From Takashimella koratensis (lineage: Eukaryota > Basidiomycota > Tremellomycetes > Trichosporonales > Tetragoniomycetaceae), in the NCBI GenBank assembly GCA_003116875.1, contig BCKT01000007.1, positions 608,365-672,364 of the forward strand: a stretch of DNA of 64,000 bases, in the 5' to 3' direction. The translations under genes were made by a program, and so were the position numbers. The notes beneath the pieces are model-generated. The model was not told the DNA's origin and made no database searches. It saw only the letters and a list, made by a program, of their open reading frames with translations. Below are positions 33,058 through 45,355 of this stretch, piece after piece; within the stretch, counting starts at the first letter, position 1; each line of letters starts with the position of its first letter.

Positions 33058-36000
33058 CCATAACTCTGTCCAGCTCCGACGCGATCACCAGCTCCGACCC
33101 GGATCGAGTCCACCACAAAACCCTCTCGACGTACTACCCCCGCGTCGCCGCGCTTGGGAGCTACATTCAGCACGCGACGGGCTCCGATTGGTTTGTACTC
33201 TATAGCGATCCGGCAGAGTACAAAGCGCTGCTCCGAGATGTCCTCGTTGCGACTTACGACGAGAGAGAGGGGATTGGAAGTCGAAGCGATAGGAGCAACA
33301 CCAGGTGGAATGGGCAGGGGAAGCCTTCGGGCTCGGTACAAGCACCGATGCCGAAGCTTGGAAGGTGCCATATGGATCACCAAGAGGCAGTCGACTTGAT
33401 CATGCAAGAGCTCACGAATCGCGCACGACCCGATGTGCTCTGTGCGAGCGCCAAAGTGAGTCAACTGCAGCTTTTGCTAGGATGGGTTTAGGTGAAGGCT
33501 AAGCTGATGAGTATCGTAGACAAACCACCAGTTCCCGGTCAATGCGGCTCGACCGGGCTACCAGAACTTGCTTGGGGCGAGTCCTGGTGCGACACTCAAC
33601 CTCCCTTCCTGGCGTCTTCTCAGACTAAGGCGAGAGCCAGCTACCGATGAACCTGTCTTCTATGCTCCTCAGCTGATACGTCATCCCCAGGCTAGGCGAT
33701 GCAGCATTCCGCCATCTACTCCTCTCGACCTCACTCTTTGTTCCGCTTGGCAACAACTGCTTCATGCAGCTCGCCGGGTACCCAATCTACGAGCTGTATC
33801 GACCCGACCCACACCGTATAAATGTCGGCTCCAAGCGAAAAGCAGGCAAGGATGACAGCTTAGTTCAAACGGTGAAGCGGTCAAAGCGTACCGATGCCCC
33901 GGCGGATAAAGTGATCGGGCGTGCAAAGATGTTCTATGGTCGACCACCAAGGTTGAATAATGTTCTTTGCTACGGCCTACCCCATCGACGTGAGTCGTCG
34001 CAGCATCTCTAACGTCTAGCCGCTATAAGTTATGTCCTGATTCTTGAGCAGACCCCTTGAACGGCGGCCGTATCGAGCTGGTGACAGAAGCGACATGCCA
34101 CGACCTGCTCAGGTCAATCTTCCCTACCTCGTCATCGTTCAAGGACATCATCAGCGGCAACCCGAAGCGGCTGCAGAAGATGACAGAAGCCGCTGGGGAG
34201 ATGATGGCGCGGCATGCCAAGGTGAAATACGATACCTTGTTGCGGCGATGCGAGTACCGCATGGTCAGTCATTCATCGGTCTACGTCTGAAGAGCGCTGA
34301 CCACCTTGCAGAAACTAGCAGACTACGTGAGCATGTACACAGAGACATGAGCTAATGCACAGTATGACCAATCCCGGAATCTTCGACCCATCTCTCACAG
34401 CCAAGTATGCCGCTTCATCGTCTCCGTCCTGCGCCAGATCTTCTCCACCTTGGTTGGGGAGCACAACATGACCGTCGTCGCTCGCCACGCGCGGTCAGTC
34501 GTGTGTGCAAAGATCTACGAACCGATCAACCTGCACACCCTGATGCAAGGGTTGCGGGTCAACGATATCTCTTGGATAAAGCTGGACGATGGGACCCGGG
34601 TGAATGCGGCGGAAGCGAACAAGCGAAGAGAACTGATGGAGCGTTTCGTCTTCTGGATCTTTGATGATTTCTTGATATCCCTTCTACGAGTGAGTCAGGC
34701 GGAGAGAGAGCCAGAAACGTGAGCTGAGGAGAGCAGACGTCGTTTTATATCACAGAGACGGCAGATACACAGTACGAGACTGTATACTATACCCACTCCG
34801 CATGGGGGAGGGCGACAGGTCCTCATTTCCGTAGACTCCAACGTGACCTCCTCGCTGAGCTGGGCCCTGTAAGTAGATGAGGTGCACAAGTGCTGACAGA
34901 CAGCATGAGAGACAAATCTCGTCATTGGGAGTTTCATCCGTACGGCTGATCCCCAAGCCCACGGGGTTCAGACCCATTGTCAATCTCGGAAAGCAGGCGG
35001 TGAGTCGTGGCTTGTGTACTTGGAGAGTATTGATGCTGATCGCTAAAAGAGGGGTCCAAATGGAATCGGTGTGACTATCTCGGGACCCAAGTCGAGCGTC
35101 AATCAGGTGCTCAAGCCGGTTCACCAAGTCTTGACTTATGAAAAGGTACAGTCACAAGTTCTCCCTCGATTGGAGAGTAGCTGAGCCCCAATGACAGAAT
35201 CGGCAACGCAACCTCCTCGGCTCATCGCTATTCGGTACCAACGAGATCTTTGCGCCGATCCAGTCTCTTAAACAAGAGCTACTGGATATACACGGTACCT
35301 TACCTCGGCTTTACTTTGTCAAGATGGATATCAAAGCGGCGTTCGACTCGATCAAGCAAGACAAGATGCTTCAAGTCATTGACCGGCTCCTGGCGCAGGA
35401 TCAGGATTACTGCCTGATCACGTACGCTCTGCTCCTCCCTCCCGCTAGCAAAGCCTCGCAGGGTTCCTCGCGTCGTTTGTTCAAGACGAAAGCAGTGATC
35501 GACGGCGCTCTTTCGACATTCGACGAACATGCCAAGGAGATCGCACAGCCCTTGCGTAACGCGGTGGTCGTTGACCTGCTCCGTCGGCGCCAACTCTCCC
35601 GGGACGCATGTATGGATCTCTTGCGTACGCACATAGGCAATAACATCTGGCAAGTCGGTACCAAGCTTTACCGACAGAAAACCGGGATCCCTCAAGGTTC
35701 TACGATCAGCAGCTTGCTCTGCTCGGTCCTGTACGCTGCACTTGAAGAGGACCACCTGAGCTTTGTCCATCAACGAGGGTCCAGGCTGTTGAGGTATATC
35801 GACGACTTCATGCTCATTACGGGTGACTATACGTTGGCGCGCAGGTTTATCGACACGATGAGTACAGGCTTCCCAGAGTATGGAGCGTTTGTGTCGCCGA
35901 CCAAGACATTGGTTTCGTTTGAACATGCCCAGGGGGATCAGGTGGCACCCGTTGCTGGTCTCGGTCCTGATGGGGACACCTGTGAGTGATGGGATGCCGA

Positions 36001-36920
36001 GCGGTTGTCCGCGTGCAAGAAGGCTGACGCAGAGGTAATCGCGATGGCGTAGACTTTCCATTCTGTGGGTTTCTCGTCAGTACACGCACTCTGAACCTCG
36101 GCATCGACGTGACCAAGATGTTGGCGACTCGTGAGTGCGCGAAATCAGTTGTTGTTGTGATTAGCTGATATCACGCAGCGACACGACAGTCGTTCTCGCT
36201 CCGATCTTCACGAAGACGGGGAAGCGCCTTTGTGGCTTGGTTCAGTCGACAATTGGAGAACCGTAATCATGTCGGATATGTGAGTGGATGGAGATTAGGA
36301 AGATCGACCGAAGCGATGTGACAAGACGTCCTGACTAACCTCGTCTGTCCGGTAGCTTGATACAGCGCACAACGACCTGACAACTGTGTACCATAACATC
36401 TTTGTCAACGTAGCAATGTCAACGATGAAGGTGCCTCATTACTTCCCGAGACCCGGATTGAACCGACACCAGGCCAAACAGGTGTTCAGTGAGTATTCAA
36501 GTCGTCGCTTTATACCAGCTACACTATGTTCTGGTCTGAACAGAGCAGTGCTGATGGTGAAACAGAGTCGCTGTGTCTCTCGGCAGAATATACATACGTC
36601 GCTGGTAGAGCTCGAGTTAAGCATGCCTCTCGAGCTGATCGGCATAACGAGCACTTTGCCATTTCCAAACGGGTCTTTATGCAGTGAGTGCTTAGATGAG
36701 AGACTTCTCTGGCGTCCAATTCGGCGTGCAGACGCTGGCTGACGAAGATATCAGCCTCGCCGTGAGCGCAATGCACGAGGTCTTGTCTCGCAAAGTGGCG
36801 AGGTTCAAATATGTAGTAAGGTTGCTTCGAGAACGACTGAATGCGGACGAGGAATTGGCGAGCAATTTGAAACAGCCGGTGGAGAGGGGTTGGCAGACGG
36901 TCAGAAGTGCAAAGTATTAG
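33054..36920 (+). CDS. TERT: Telomerase reverse transcriptase
   Basis: Catalytic subunit of telomerase: copies the template of the telomerase RNA onto chromosome ends, in the nucleus. About 1,000 residues and at least a dozen introns. The N-terminal TEN domain is present (LSTYYPRVAALGSYI; DVLCAS; GDAAFRHLLLSTSLFVPLG and YPIYEL), followed by the RNA-binding domain (NNVLCYG; DLLRSIFP; SQVCRFIVSVLRQIF), the T motif SFYITET, and motifs 1/2 (VRLIPKPTGFRPIVNLGK). The polymerase core has motif A (VKMDIKAAFDSI, catalytic Asp codon 35327-35329), B' (GIPQGSTISSLLCSVLY) and C (YIDDF, 35795-35809). Motif E-like FCGFLVSTRTL and a C-terminal thumb extension follow, ending VRSAKY at 36920. One intron in the TEN domain (about 33628-33690) lacks an obvious GT donor and may be GC-AG. 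Exon borders are approximate in places. Confidence 0.93.
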
Positions 36921-37044
36921 TAGATGATAGCAAACTCCAAAATAACGTTGTTATACGAATGTGAACCTCCAAGCATGTGTAAAAGTATATGCGATCCATC
37001 ACAGCACCAGTACAAGCCACACGCAACCCGAAAACGCTCCTCGC

Positions 37045-38198
37045 TTAGATGGTAGTCTCGTCTGTTACAAGCGTCAGCTCTTTGTCGACCAAACCCGAGA
37101 CAAGACCCATGGAGGCCAGACATCAACTCACAAGGAAGGGCGGTAAGGGTCTGCGGGGCGTTGTTCTTGATGGAGACGACGCGGGCCTCACGGGGCTGAG
37201 CCGGGAGACGCTTGAGCTGGACGTGCTCGCCCTTCTCCTTGGCCTCACGCTTCTTGGCCGCATTCGACTTGACACGGTCAAGGAACTCCTGTCGGCACTT
37301 GGAGTGTCGGACGTGCTCGATACGAACGTTGACGCGCTTCTCGAGGTATCGGCCGTTGACGACCTTGTAGCAGAGGACACCGACAGCGCGAGGGGTAACG
37401 TTGTAGACGATACCGGTCTTGCCGTGGTAGACTGAGAGGGATTAGTGATTGCAACGTGAGGTTGGAAAGGGGTGTCAAGTCGACGACGTCAAGTGAGGAG
37501 AAGGAGGAGCTCTAATACTTACACTTGTGGGGCATACCACGCTGGATCGAGGCGTTGGCGACCATGTCGACAATGTCGCCGACCTTGAAGAAGGTAAGGT
37601 AGGTCGAGAGGTGCTCAGCGCCGTGCTCTGTTTGTCCGAGCGAGCATATGGTCGAAAGAGCAGATCATCGATGATTGAACGAGGAGAAAGTTGTCGACGA
37701 GGGTGAACACGGCGACAATCAGGACCACGAGGAAGCCAACAGGAACACAGCGCAGACAAAACAGCCATAACCAACAAACCAACACCATCGATAATTAAGC
37801 ATTTGTTGCGAGTGGGCGGATTACGAGGCAAACGATGGGATCGAATCGAACGAGTTCACGAGAGAGCGAGAGAAAGGGATAAGAAGCGAAAATCGTCAGC
37901 AATGGTCCTCTTCGTGATCCGTCCTCTCTTCACAGTCTCTCTGCGCTATCCCTTGTCTCCACCAAACCATCCTTGCCTTCTTCCACCTCAACGCCGCTCT
38001 TCGTTTCAACAACCACCCTTGCGTCGTCGCTATCGCTCTTGTCCACTTCCTTTCTGATAACCCCTGCCGTCTCTCCTTCCCAACCAGCCAACCATCTCGA
38101 TCCAAACCCTCAACCTAAACCTCAATTCGATACGCACCCTTGAACCCCTTCTTGAACATGTGACGCGTGCGCGCCCTGTAACCGAACGAGTGAGGCAT
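37045..38198 (-). CDS. RPL21: 60S ribosomal protein L21 (eL21)
   Basis: Large-subunit ribosomal protein eL21, about 160 residues. It begins [20 protein letters not shown], then after a long intron [35 protein letters not shown], then [47 protein letters not shown], all matching eL21. The last tiny exon gives YETTI (stop TAA at 37045-37047), the equivalent of the PYEF end in other eukaryotes. The first intron (38137-37628) is 510 nt, about ten times the local norm, as is common in fungal ribosomal protein genes. It is divergent from RPS9, so the two may be co-regulated from a shared promoter. Confidence 0.95.
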
Positions 38199-38811
38199 GT
38201 TGGTCGGTTCTGTAGAGTCGGGGGAGGATGATCAGTGTCTGTGCTCGACGAGCGTGGGTCGTTGTCGATGGGTGCGAGGGTGGATGGGATGCTCACTGTT
38301 TTTTGTTGGATGGACGAAGGGGAGAAGTGAAAAATGAACAAGGGCAAATCCTCACCCAGGAGCCCAGTGGCCATCTACAACCATCGACGGAAGCAAATTG
38401 ACCCAGGGGGGTAGAGGTAGGGAGCTATCGGAAATGGCTAAACGCCGACAGTTTCGAGTCAAAAGACGGTGCCATGCAGATAACGCCGCGGGATTAGGGA
38501 TTTTATAGGGGAATGGGCGTGGGGGCCTGGGTGGTTGACCAAAGTGCCACGAATCGAGGCGGGCGAGTGACCTGGCCTCCTGGCGTGAATGGACGCTGGC
38601 TGCGGCTGCTGGCTGACCTCTCACCCTAGCCAGACTCTCGACCCAAAAGTTCAACTTTGCTCTCTTCCTTCTTTCTCTTTGTACATCATCAAAAAGTGCG
38701 TCTAGCCTGCCTATCACATCCTCAACCCACGACCCCTCCCGTTCTCTAGCTGACTAGTCTCTCCCCGTCTCGCCGTCGCTCTCTGCTTTATCGTCTCGTC
38801 CATTCGCACAG
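38199..38811. promoter_or_regulatory. Bidirectional ribosomal-protein promoter (RPL21 / RPS9)
   Basis: 613 bp between two divergent ribosomal protein genes. The RPS9-proximal part (38640-38811) is strongly CT-rich (TTCCTTCTTTCTCTTTG, CTCTCCCCGTCTC), as in many fungal ribosomal protein promoters. No specific factor site is called. Confidence 0.6.
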
Positions 38812-39956
38812 ATGGGATCGTGAGTTGCCCTTTGATTGGAGCCTTTCAAGGAAATTTTAGACAATCGTTTCGTGTCAAGCTGACATCGTCCACAGCGCTC
38901 CGCGTAAGCAATCCAAGACTTACAAGGTCCCCAAGCGCCCTTACGAGGCCGCCCGTCTCGACGCCGAGCTCAAGGTGGGTTTCGTTTGACACATCGAAAG
39001 GAGGCAGTCGGGGCCAAGGCTGGATTGGGTGGATGGATGAGATGGGTTAGAGGGTTTTCGGTCACCGCTGGCGAGTGTGGATGGGCTACACGACAACACA
39101 ATGAGATGGACCAACAGGATGGATGGGATGAGGGCGGCAGTGGCATGAGATGCAAAAGGGGGCGAAGAGTGTATGGTGGTTGGGAGAGTACCCGACGGTG
39201 GCAGGCAGTTGAGACAGAGGTCGAACATTCGGAAACACATCCTATCGCAGACACTGACAACCTCTCAGCTCGCCGGCGAGTACGGTCTCCGCAACAAGCG
39301 TGAGATTTGGCGCATTCAGCTCACCCTCTCCAAGGTAAGTCGTCGTCATCAATATCTCCACTTTCGAGTTCCCCATCCTCAACTTTTTTACCCTCGTTTA
39401 TTGGTCTGACCTCCTTCTCCCCAGATCCGTCGTGCTGCCCGTGACCTGCTCAAGCTCGACGACAAGGACCCCAAGCGCCTTTTCGAGGGTAACGCTTTGA
39501 TCCGTCGTCTTGTTCGCATCGGTGTCCTCGACGACTCACGTATGCGTCTCGACTACGTGCTCGCCCTCAAGACCGAGGACTTCCTCGAGCGAAGGCTCCA
39601 GACTCAGGTGTTCAAGCTCGGCCTTGCCAAGTCGGTTCACCACGCCCGTGTCCTCATCCGCCAGCGTCACATCCGCGTCGGCAAGCAGGTTGTCAACGTC
39701 CCCTCGTTTGTTGTCCGTCTCGACTCGCAGAAGTGAGTATCGGATCGGGCATCATTACATCCACTCTCTTTCAAATCTCCCCCCTCGCCATCACCTCTTC
39801 ATCTCATCGAGGTCTCCACTAACAACCCTCAGGCACATCGACTACTCGCTCAAGAGCCCCTACGGTGGTGGCCGCGCCGGTCGTGTCAAGAGGAAGAGGG
39901 CTAAGGCCGCTGAGGGCGGTGCTGGCGGCGAGGAGGAGGTCGAGGACGACGAGTAA
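38812..39956 (+). CDS. RPS9: 40S ribosomal protein S9 (uS4)
   Basis: Small-subunit protein uS4, about 190 residues, acting in 40S assembly and decoding fidelity. The first exon is only eight bases (ATGGGATC), giving [29 protein letters not shown] after splicing. Then [51 protein letters not shown], and the S4 RNA-binding domain [35 protein letters not shown]. The last exon is [21 protein letters not shown] with an acidic end. Five exons. Intron 2 (38975-39268) is 294 nt, long for this genome. Stop TAA 39954-39956. Confidence 0.96.
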
Positions 39957-40130
39957 ATGTCTCTCTAGGCAGGCAGACCATTTTCACTCTCTTCTTCTAT
40001 CCTCTCATTTGCCGACGGCTTGTACATCGCGGTTATGCATCGCTACCTTTCAATCATGTTTTATGGCTTGGTTCATCTATCATTCCCCGATTGATCGTCT
40101 CTGCACCCTGCACACTCCATTTGGTAAAGC

Positions 40131-41686
40131 TCACCCAAACCTCTGCTTGGCGAGTGCCTTGAACCTGGAGCGATGTCGAGACCGATGGGGTCTCTGTCAG
40201 CTCATCCACTTTGCTCACTATCACCCTCGACCAACTCACATGTCCATCGTCTCGGCCTCTTTACTCTTCCGCTCCGCCATGCGCTCTTGGTACACTGACC
40301 GCTTATCCCCTTCTACCTCTGCCTTCTTCTCACTCCTCCTTGCCGCTGCCGCATCTCTTGCCCTCATCGCTGCCGCAAACGAGCCCCCATCACCTTCGTC
40401 TCCACCCATCAATGTGCTCTCATCCACCTCGAGCCCGCCGACCTCTTTATCTCGATACTGTTTGTTCTCGGCGTTCGTCGCTCGACGCTCGGCAAGTTTC
40501 CCTTCTTTCCCAACAGCACGGGGAACAAGCTCGTCGGCGCGCTCGTACGCGGACTTGCGCTCGGCTTTGCGCTCAGCTCGACGGTCAGCGGCCAGTAAGT
40601 CGGATTCAGTCTCTCGTGCGAGTTGCCGGTCGGACGGAGTAGGGCGGGATGGGCCAACCGCGCGAGATGGGTCGGAGGTGGAGCCAGCAGGAGGGTCAGG
40701 CATGGGTCCAACCACATCGTCATCGTCGTCGTCGTCACCTGCGTATGAGGGTCCGGGTTCGGATGATCCCGCAGGTTTGCTGGCGTGCGTCATACGATCA
40801 ACCTCCGCGCGGGCTGCCGCAAGCTCTCTGTCGCTAATTCCCTGCTTGCTCGCAAATGACCACTTGCTGCACCACCATCAGAGATGGACCACCGGTATGA
40901 AAAAAGCCAGACGTATACCTCGCTGGCTCCGGAGAGATGAAACCGAGAAGAATAGCCCACTTACTACGCAGTGTTCGAGGATGAAGGGATCGAGGTCGAT
41001 TCGTGATGTCGATAACAGTCACGAGGGAGGGCCCCGTCGTTCCACCGGACGACAAACTTGCGAAAGTACCGTCTCGAGTCGTCAGAGGTCATCTGGTCAA
41101 GGTACTGGGGAGATCAGTGGTGTCCACAATAGCGCTCTCCATCAGCCCTCAGAAGCACCATCCAAATCAGTTTCGAGGTAGAGACTCACTTTGCCCCGCT
41201 CCTCTTTCAGCCAGTACTTGAACTCGCTCGACTTGAGGCTACACCGTGTCAGCCAAACCTACACGGGTATACCTCCTGCTCATATTGCCGCCTCTCTCTC
41301 CATTGCTCCCCTTCCAAACCTTTTCCATAGAAGACTCACAAATAATCGCTCTCGGAGATCTCTGCAACCCCAAGCTCAGCAAGGTCCAGCAAGTCATCTT
41401 CCGACTCGAACGGAGTCCTTCTCCGTCGATGCGACTTCTTTTGTGGGGATCGAGACCGTTCTCTACCTGTCCCGCGGTCCCTGTCTTTATCGTTGTCGCG
41501 ATGACGTTTGTCCCTGTCGCTGTCGCGGTGTCGGCGACGGTCGTCGTCGCGCTTGTCATCGCGGTGGTCTCTGCTTCGGTCTCGGTCGTCATCACGGTCC
41601 CGGCGACGGTCTCTATCTCTGTCTCTATCTCTGTCACGGTCTCTGTCACGGTCCCTCTCCCTGTCGTCGCGATGATGAGACGGCAT
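40131..41686 (-). CDS. Arg/Asp-rich nuclear protein, SCI1 (style cell-cycle inhibitor 1)-like
   Basis: Probable nuclear protein, about 385 residues in five exons, with the domain plan of the conserved SCI1-like family linked to nuclear speckles and splicing or cell-cycle control. The N-terminus is an extreme RD repeat (DRDRDRD...) followed by SRSPQKKSHRRRR. The conserved module spans three exons: ISESDYF, LKSSEFKYWLKEERGK, YLDQMTSDDSRRYFRKFVVRWNDGALP. After an intron comes YKWSFASKQGISDRELAAARAEV, then an acidic Asp run (YAGDDDDDDD) and a charged helical region (DRRAERKAERKSAYERAD). The last exon encodes FKALAKQRFG, stop 40131-40133. Choosing donor TA|GTAAGTGG and acceptor TGCAG|CAAG restores the frame past an apparent stop near 40970. 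The molecular function is not established from sequence. Confidence 0.78.
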
Positions 41687-43192
41687 AGTCGTTGAGTCAA
41701 GAAGGAAATGAAAGTTGACACAGGAGCGTTGACAAAGTGCAGCTCGAAAAAGTGGAGGTCTATCAGGCCACACGTTACAGTGCAGTGGGAAACATCCGAG
41801 ATAGATCCGGAGGCAGCATAGCGACTGTGGATGGTCCGAGGACAAGACAAGGAGAGGATGGAGAGATGGATGATGGCGCGAGGATACGAGGACACGGAGC
41901 CACGAGGAGGGATGCACTCTCCGGTCTGCTCGGCCGTCTGCTGCGCCGGTCATCACGCTCATCACGAGGCCATGCAGACGCAGACGGATACGGCCAATCA
42001 AAGCTAAAGCAGCAGCATTCTTCTGGTCGCTCGCTAGTGGGCTCGGCTCTGTTTGTAGAGGACGAGGGATCCACAATCACACAGACCAACGTTTCTCTCA
42101 CAGCTAGTCGCAGAGTCCAAGTCATGGCTAGCAGAGGCGGGCGAGCAGAGCCGAGATCCACAATCCAAGTCAGCCCGATGAAAGGCCATCCCATCCCATC
42201 CCATCCCTGCTAGCCAAGGTCAAAGGATCGTATGAGTACACCAATCATCCCTCCCTCCTCTTTTTCTCTCTCCTCCTGCCCCTCGCCACCCCCTCCCACC
42301 CTCCACCCCCGTCCACCCCGTCTGAGAACAAAGACGATGATGACGGAGGGATCGGGGGGCAGGCCGACGTACAAGGCAAGAATGGACCGGCACACCTTTG
42401 TCCGTATTATACCGGCCGATGCGAGCGGTGTGTGGATAAAGACATGCAGTGTGATCTAGTCTCTTCCCCCCTCAGTATCATCGTCTCTACCATTGATATC
42501 GAGCTCGTCAGTGTTGCTCCCCCGCTCACTTGTTATTGCCACTTGCCATCATCACACCTATCGCTTGACCGGGTCCTAACCTTGAGCGAGCGAACCGACC
42601 TCGACCTGGAATACATCACACGTCCCACACACGTGCAAACTCTCCTCCCAGGTGCGTGCTGCAGTCTGGCTTCCGACTCCTTGCCAGTCGGCTTGCTGTT
42701 CGGATGGGAGTGGTTGCTCCCTGCCTGCCTGTTTGTGAGCGAGTGGCTTGGGGTCTCCATACCATAACCTTTCTTCCCTCCCAGGGTCGGCCCATTCCGC
42801 CCTCAGGACGGGATAAGCTTGGTGCGATAAATTCGGCGACGTCAGCGGCGTCTACGGCATGGCATACGCATCGCCCGCTGCCCCGCTGCCCCCGTCTCCA
42901 GTTTATCCCCATGCTCCCGCACCGCTGGGTTCGGTCCGATTGCGTCTTGTCCTGCTGCTACTGCTGCTGCTGCGTCACACCCTTGCCCTGCCTCTGCCTC
43001 GACACCCCTTGAACCCCTCGCAACGCACTGAGCCAACGCACGGTCTGCTTCGGAATCCGGGTCCTGTCTCGTCTCCATCAGAACCTGTTCAAACCTTCTA
43101 TCAGTTTCCTCTTATTTTTCACTCCCACTCCTACTCTTCACTCTTGTCCATAGTCCTACCTCACCCAGACCACCGTGTGCATACATCTCACC
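41687..43192. promoter_or_regulatory. Divergent intergenic region (SCI1-like / ARMT1-like)
   Basis: 1.5 kb between divergent genes with no supportable gene. It holds a CT-rich block at 42247-42320, a CATCCCATCCCATCCCATCC repeat near 42188-42208, and a CTGCTACTGCTGCTGCTGCG trinucleotide stretch near 42952-42973. The last 130 bp are a TC-rich leader for the ARMT1-like gene. Confidence 0.55.
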
Positions 43193-45112
43193 ATGGCCGC
43201 AGACATGTCCAACAAGAACCACCCGAGCGCCAAGGCGCCCGCAAAGACAATGGTGAGTGCCTCGATCCGCCCCCTTGTCCCATCACCCATCCACCTGCTG
43301 TCCTTCCTTTGTCGGATCGAACGTAATGGATCGGAACATGGAATACTGGACTCGCTCCGAGTATCGACAAGGCACACGCTGACAGCGCCGACACAGCTCA
43401 ACTTGGGTAACCTCCCGCCCAAGCTCAAGCCCCAGGACATCAAGGCGAGCGCTGCGGTGAGTGATCACGATGACACACCTGGTCGAAACTCGTCATACTA
43501 ACTCTCCCGATCGATAGCAATACCCGCGCACCCCATCGCGCGTCAACCCTAGTGAGTGTCACGTTCACGCAGCGCTCGTTCACCACTGACGGTTTTCAGA
43601 CCAGCCCCCTTGGCCAGCATACCGTGGTTACCACGAGTACTCTTTCGCTCATGTAAGCCTTGGCCTCCCTGTCCTTCCCCGCGATCGCCGAGCGCTGATC
43701 ACTTTCTAGGCGACCATGGGTGTCCGCCTGCCGACCATTCTCGGCAAGGGTATCAACGACGTCTACACTACTCTCAACCAAGAGTATGACGAGGAGCGAA
43801 TCGTCGATCTCGTCAACTGCATTCACCGAATGGAAGACCTGATGGGTGACCTTCAAGGCAACTCCAAACTTCGCCCGATCATCGACGATGGTGCTGGCGA
43901 TATCGCGCTTTGGAACAAGGAGATTGCAAAGTTCTTCCGTGGCAAGGATTTTATGAACGCCCCTTGGCTCTTTGCTGAGGCGTACAAGTACCGTCGTCTC
44001 AGAGAGTGCTTCTCCCTTTCCAAGTACTGGGTCGAGTATGGTGAGTGAGAGTCTGGATGATCATCCCAAGTTTACACTGACAACCCCTCAGACGTCTTCT
44101 TCCGCCAGAAGTGCGACACCTTCTCACGTTCGTCGCAGGCCGTGTTCGAGCTCTCATCCCGTTTCTCCGAGCCTCACAAGTATGAGGAGGGTGTTTCCGA
44201 GGACGTCAAGGCCGAGAAGAACAAACTCATCTTCCTCGAGCTGACCCAGAGTAAGTCCAGCCTGGCCACCTTTGTACCCCGGCTAATCACTCAGTCTGCC
44301 TCTGGGGTAACTCGACCGACCTGTCGCTTCTTATCGACATGACCGAGGAGGACATCAAGAAGCTCCAGTCGACCGGCGGCGAACACCTCGCTGCGACCGA
44401 GAAGAACATTCTCGGTAACAACTTGCACAAGCTCGCCGACTACGTCCTCACCATCAAGGGGGGTCGAATCGACTTTGTTCTCGACAACGCCGGCTTTGAG
44501 CTGTACTGCGACCTTGTCTACGCTGACTGGCTCATCCAGTCCGGGATCTGCAACCAGGTCATCTTCCACGGCAAGAAGATCCCTTGGTTCGTTTCCGACG
44601 TCACCAAGAAGGACTGGGACTGGCTCCTCAACACGGCGGTCTACGGCAACTTGTTCCCCGAGGTTCCCGATGCCGACATGGACACACTCCGTACCATGGG
44701 CGCCAGGTGGAAGCAGTACGAGAAGGAGGGCAAGTGGAAGTACGAGGCGCACCCGTTCTGGTGCACCGGTTACACTTTCTGGGACTTGCACTCGGAGGCT
44801 CCCGATCTCTTCCAGTACTTGTCCGAGTCCAACCTCGTCATCTTCAAGGGCGACCTCAACCACCGCAAGCTCACTTACGATTGTCATGCACCGCTCGACA
44901 CCCCGTTCAACCTTGCCATCGGCCCGCTCGCGTCCGAGCCCGGAGCGCCCCCCGTCTGCTCCCTCCGCACGATCAAGTCGGACGTCGTCGTCGGTATCCC
45001 CGCCGGCGTCGGCGAGAAGCTTGACGAGGCCGAGCCCGGATGGAAGATCTCGGGCAAGTACGCGGTCGTTCTCTTGTCCGAGGGTCGTCCCGACGAGAAG
45101 CCCCAGTTTTAG
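43193..45112 (+). CDS. ARMT1: DUF89/ARMT1-family damage-control phosphatase
   Basis: Metal-dependent phosphatase of DUF89 subfamily III, which hydrolyses harmful sugar phosphates such as fructose-1-phosphate; human ARMT1 was also reported as a protein carboxyl methyltransferase. About 490 residues. An N-terminal helical domain includes YRGYHEYSFAH and ATMGVRLPTILGKGINDVY. The core shows LWGNSTDLSLLID and FVLDNAGFELYCDLVYADWLI, where DNAG...E carries the metal-binding Asp/Asn of the family. VIFHGKKIPWFVSDVT, WCTGYTFWDL and VIFKGDLNHRKLTYD (the usual KGxxNYRKL) follow. Six or seven exons, with several small introns near the start. The stop is 243 bp from the stop of the convergent MFS gene. Most likely cytosolic. 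Confidence 0.9.
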
Positions 45113-45355
45113 AGGTGACGTGGTAGCGTAGTAAGAGGATAGTAAGGAAGAAGAGGGAGAGAGCAAGTACAGACTTGAAAGAAACCATAGTGCAAGCAGA
45201 GAGAGAAATCGTAAATCCATGTCCCTAAACCGATCCCCTCCTGGCTTGAGTGTAAAATACCCCGTTTGATGCATGAATGACGACTACATGCTAGCTATTA
45301 TCCAAGAATGACTGCGCCCAGCGATACAGCAGTGTTCTGACTCCTATCTCCCTAC

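Noticed and set aside
32963..33205. 80-codon frame overlapping the telomerase start
   Set aside because: Out of frame with TERT, whose own frame from 33054 matches TEN-domain sequence; at most a longer upstream ORF.
37628..38137. Box C/D snoRNA in RPL21 intron 1
   Set aside because: I saw only near-matches such as CGATGATC and no paired box C (RTGATGA) and box D (CTGA) with terminal stem, so no call is made.
38352..38717. 121-codon minus-strand frame upstream of RPL21
   Set aside because: It lies in the ribosomal-protein promoter, has no motif, and RPL21 already starts correctly at 38198 with [10 protein letters not shown].
39865..41181. 438-codon plus-strand open frame after RPS9
   Set aside because: It overlaps the RPS9 last exon in another frame and is antisense to the SCI1-like gene; Ser/Arg-rich shadow product.
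44291..45274. 327-codon minus-strand open frame
   Set aside because: Antisense to the ARMT1-like gene, which has clear DUF89 motifs; Leu/Val/Glu-rich shadow typical of GC-rich DNA.
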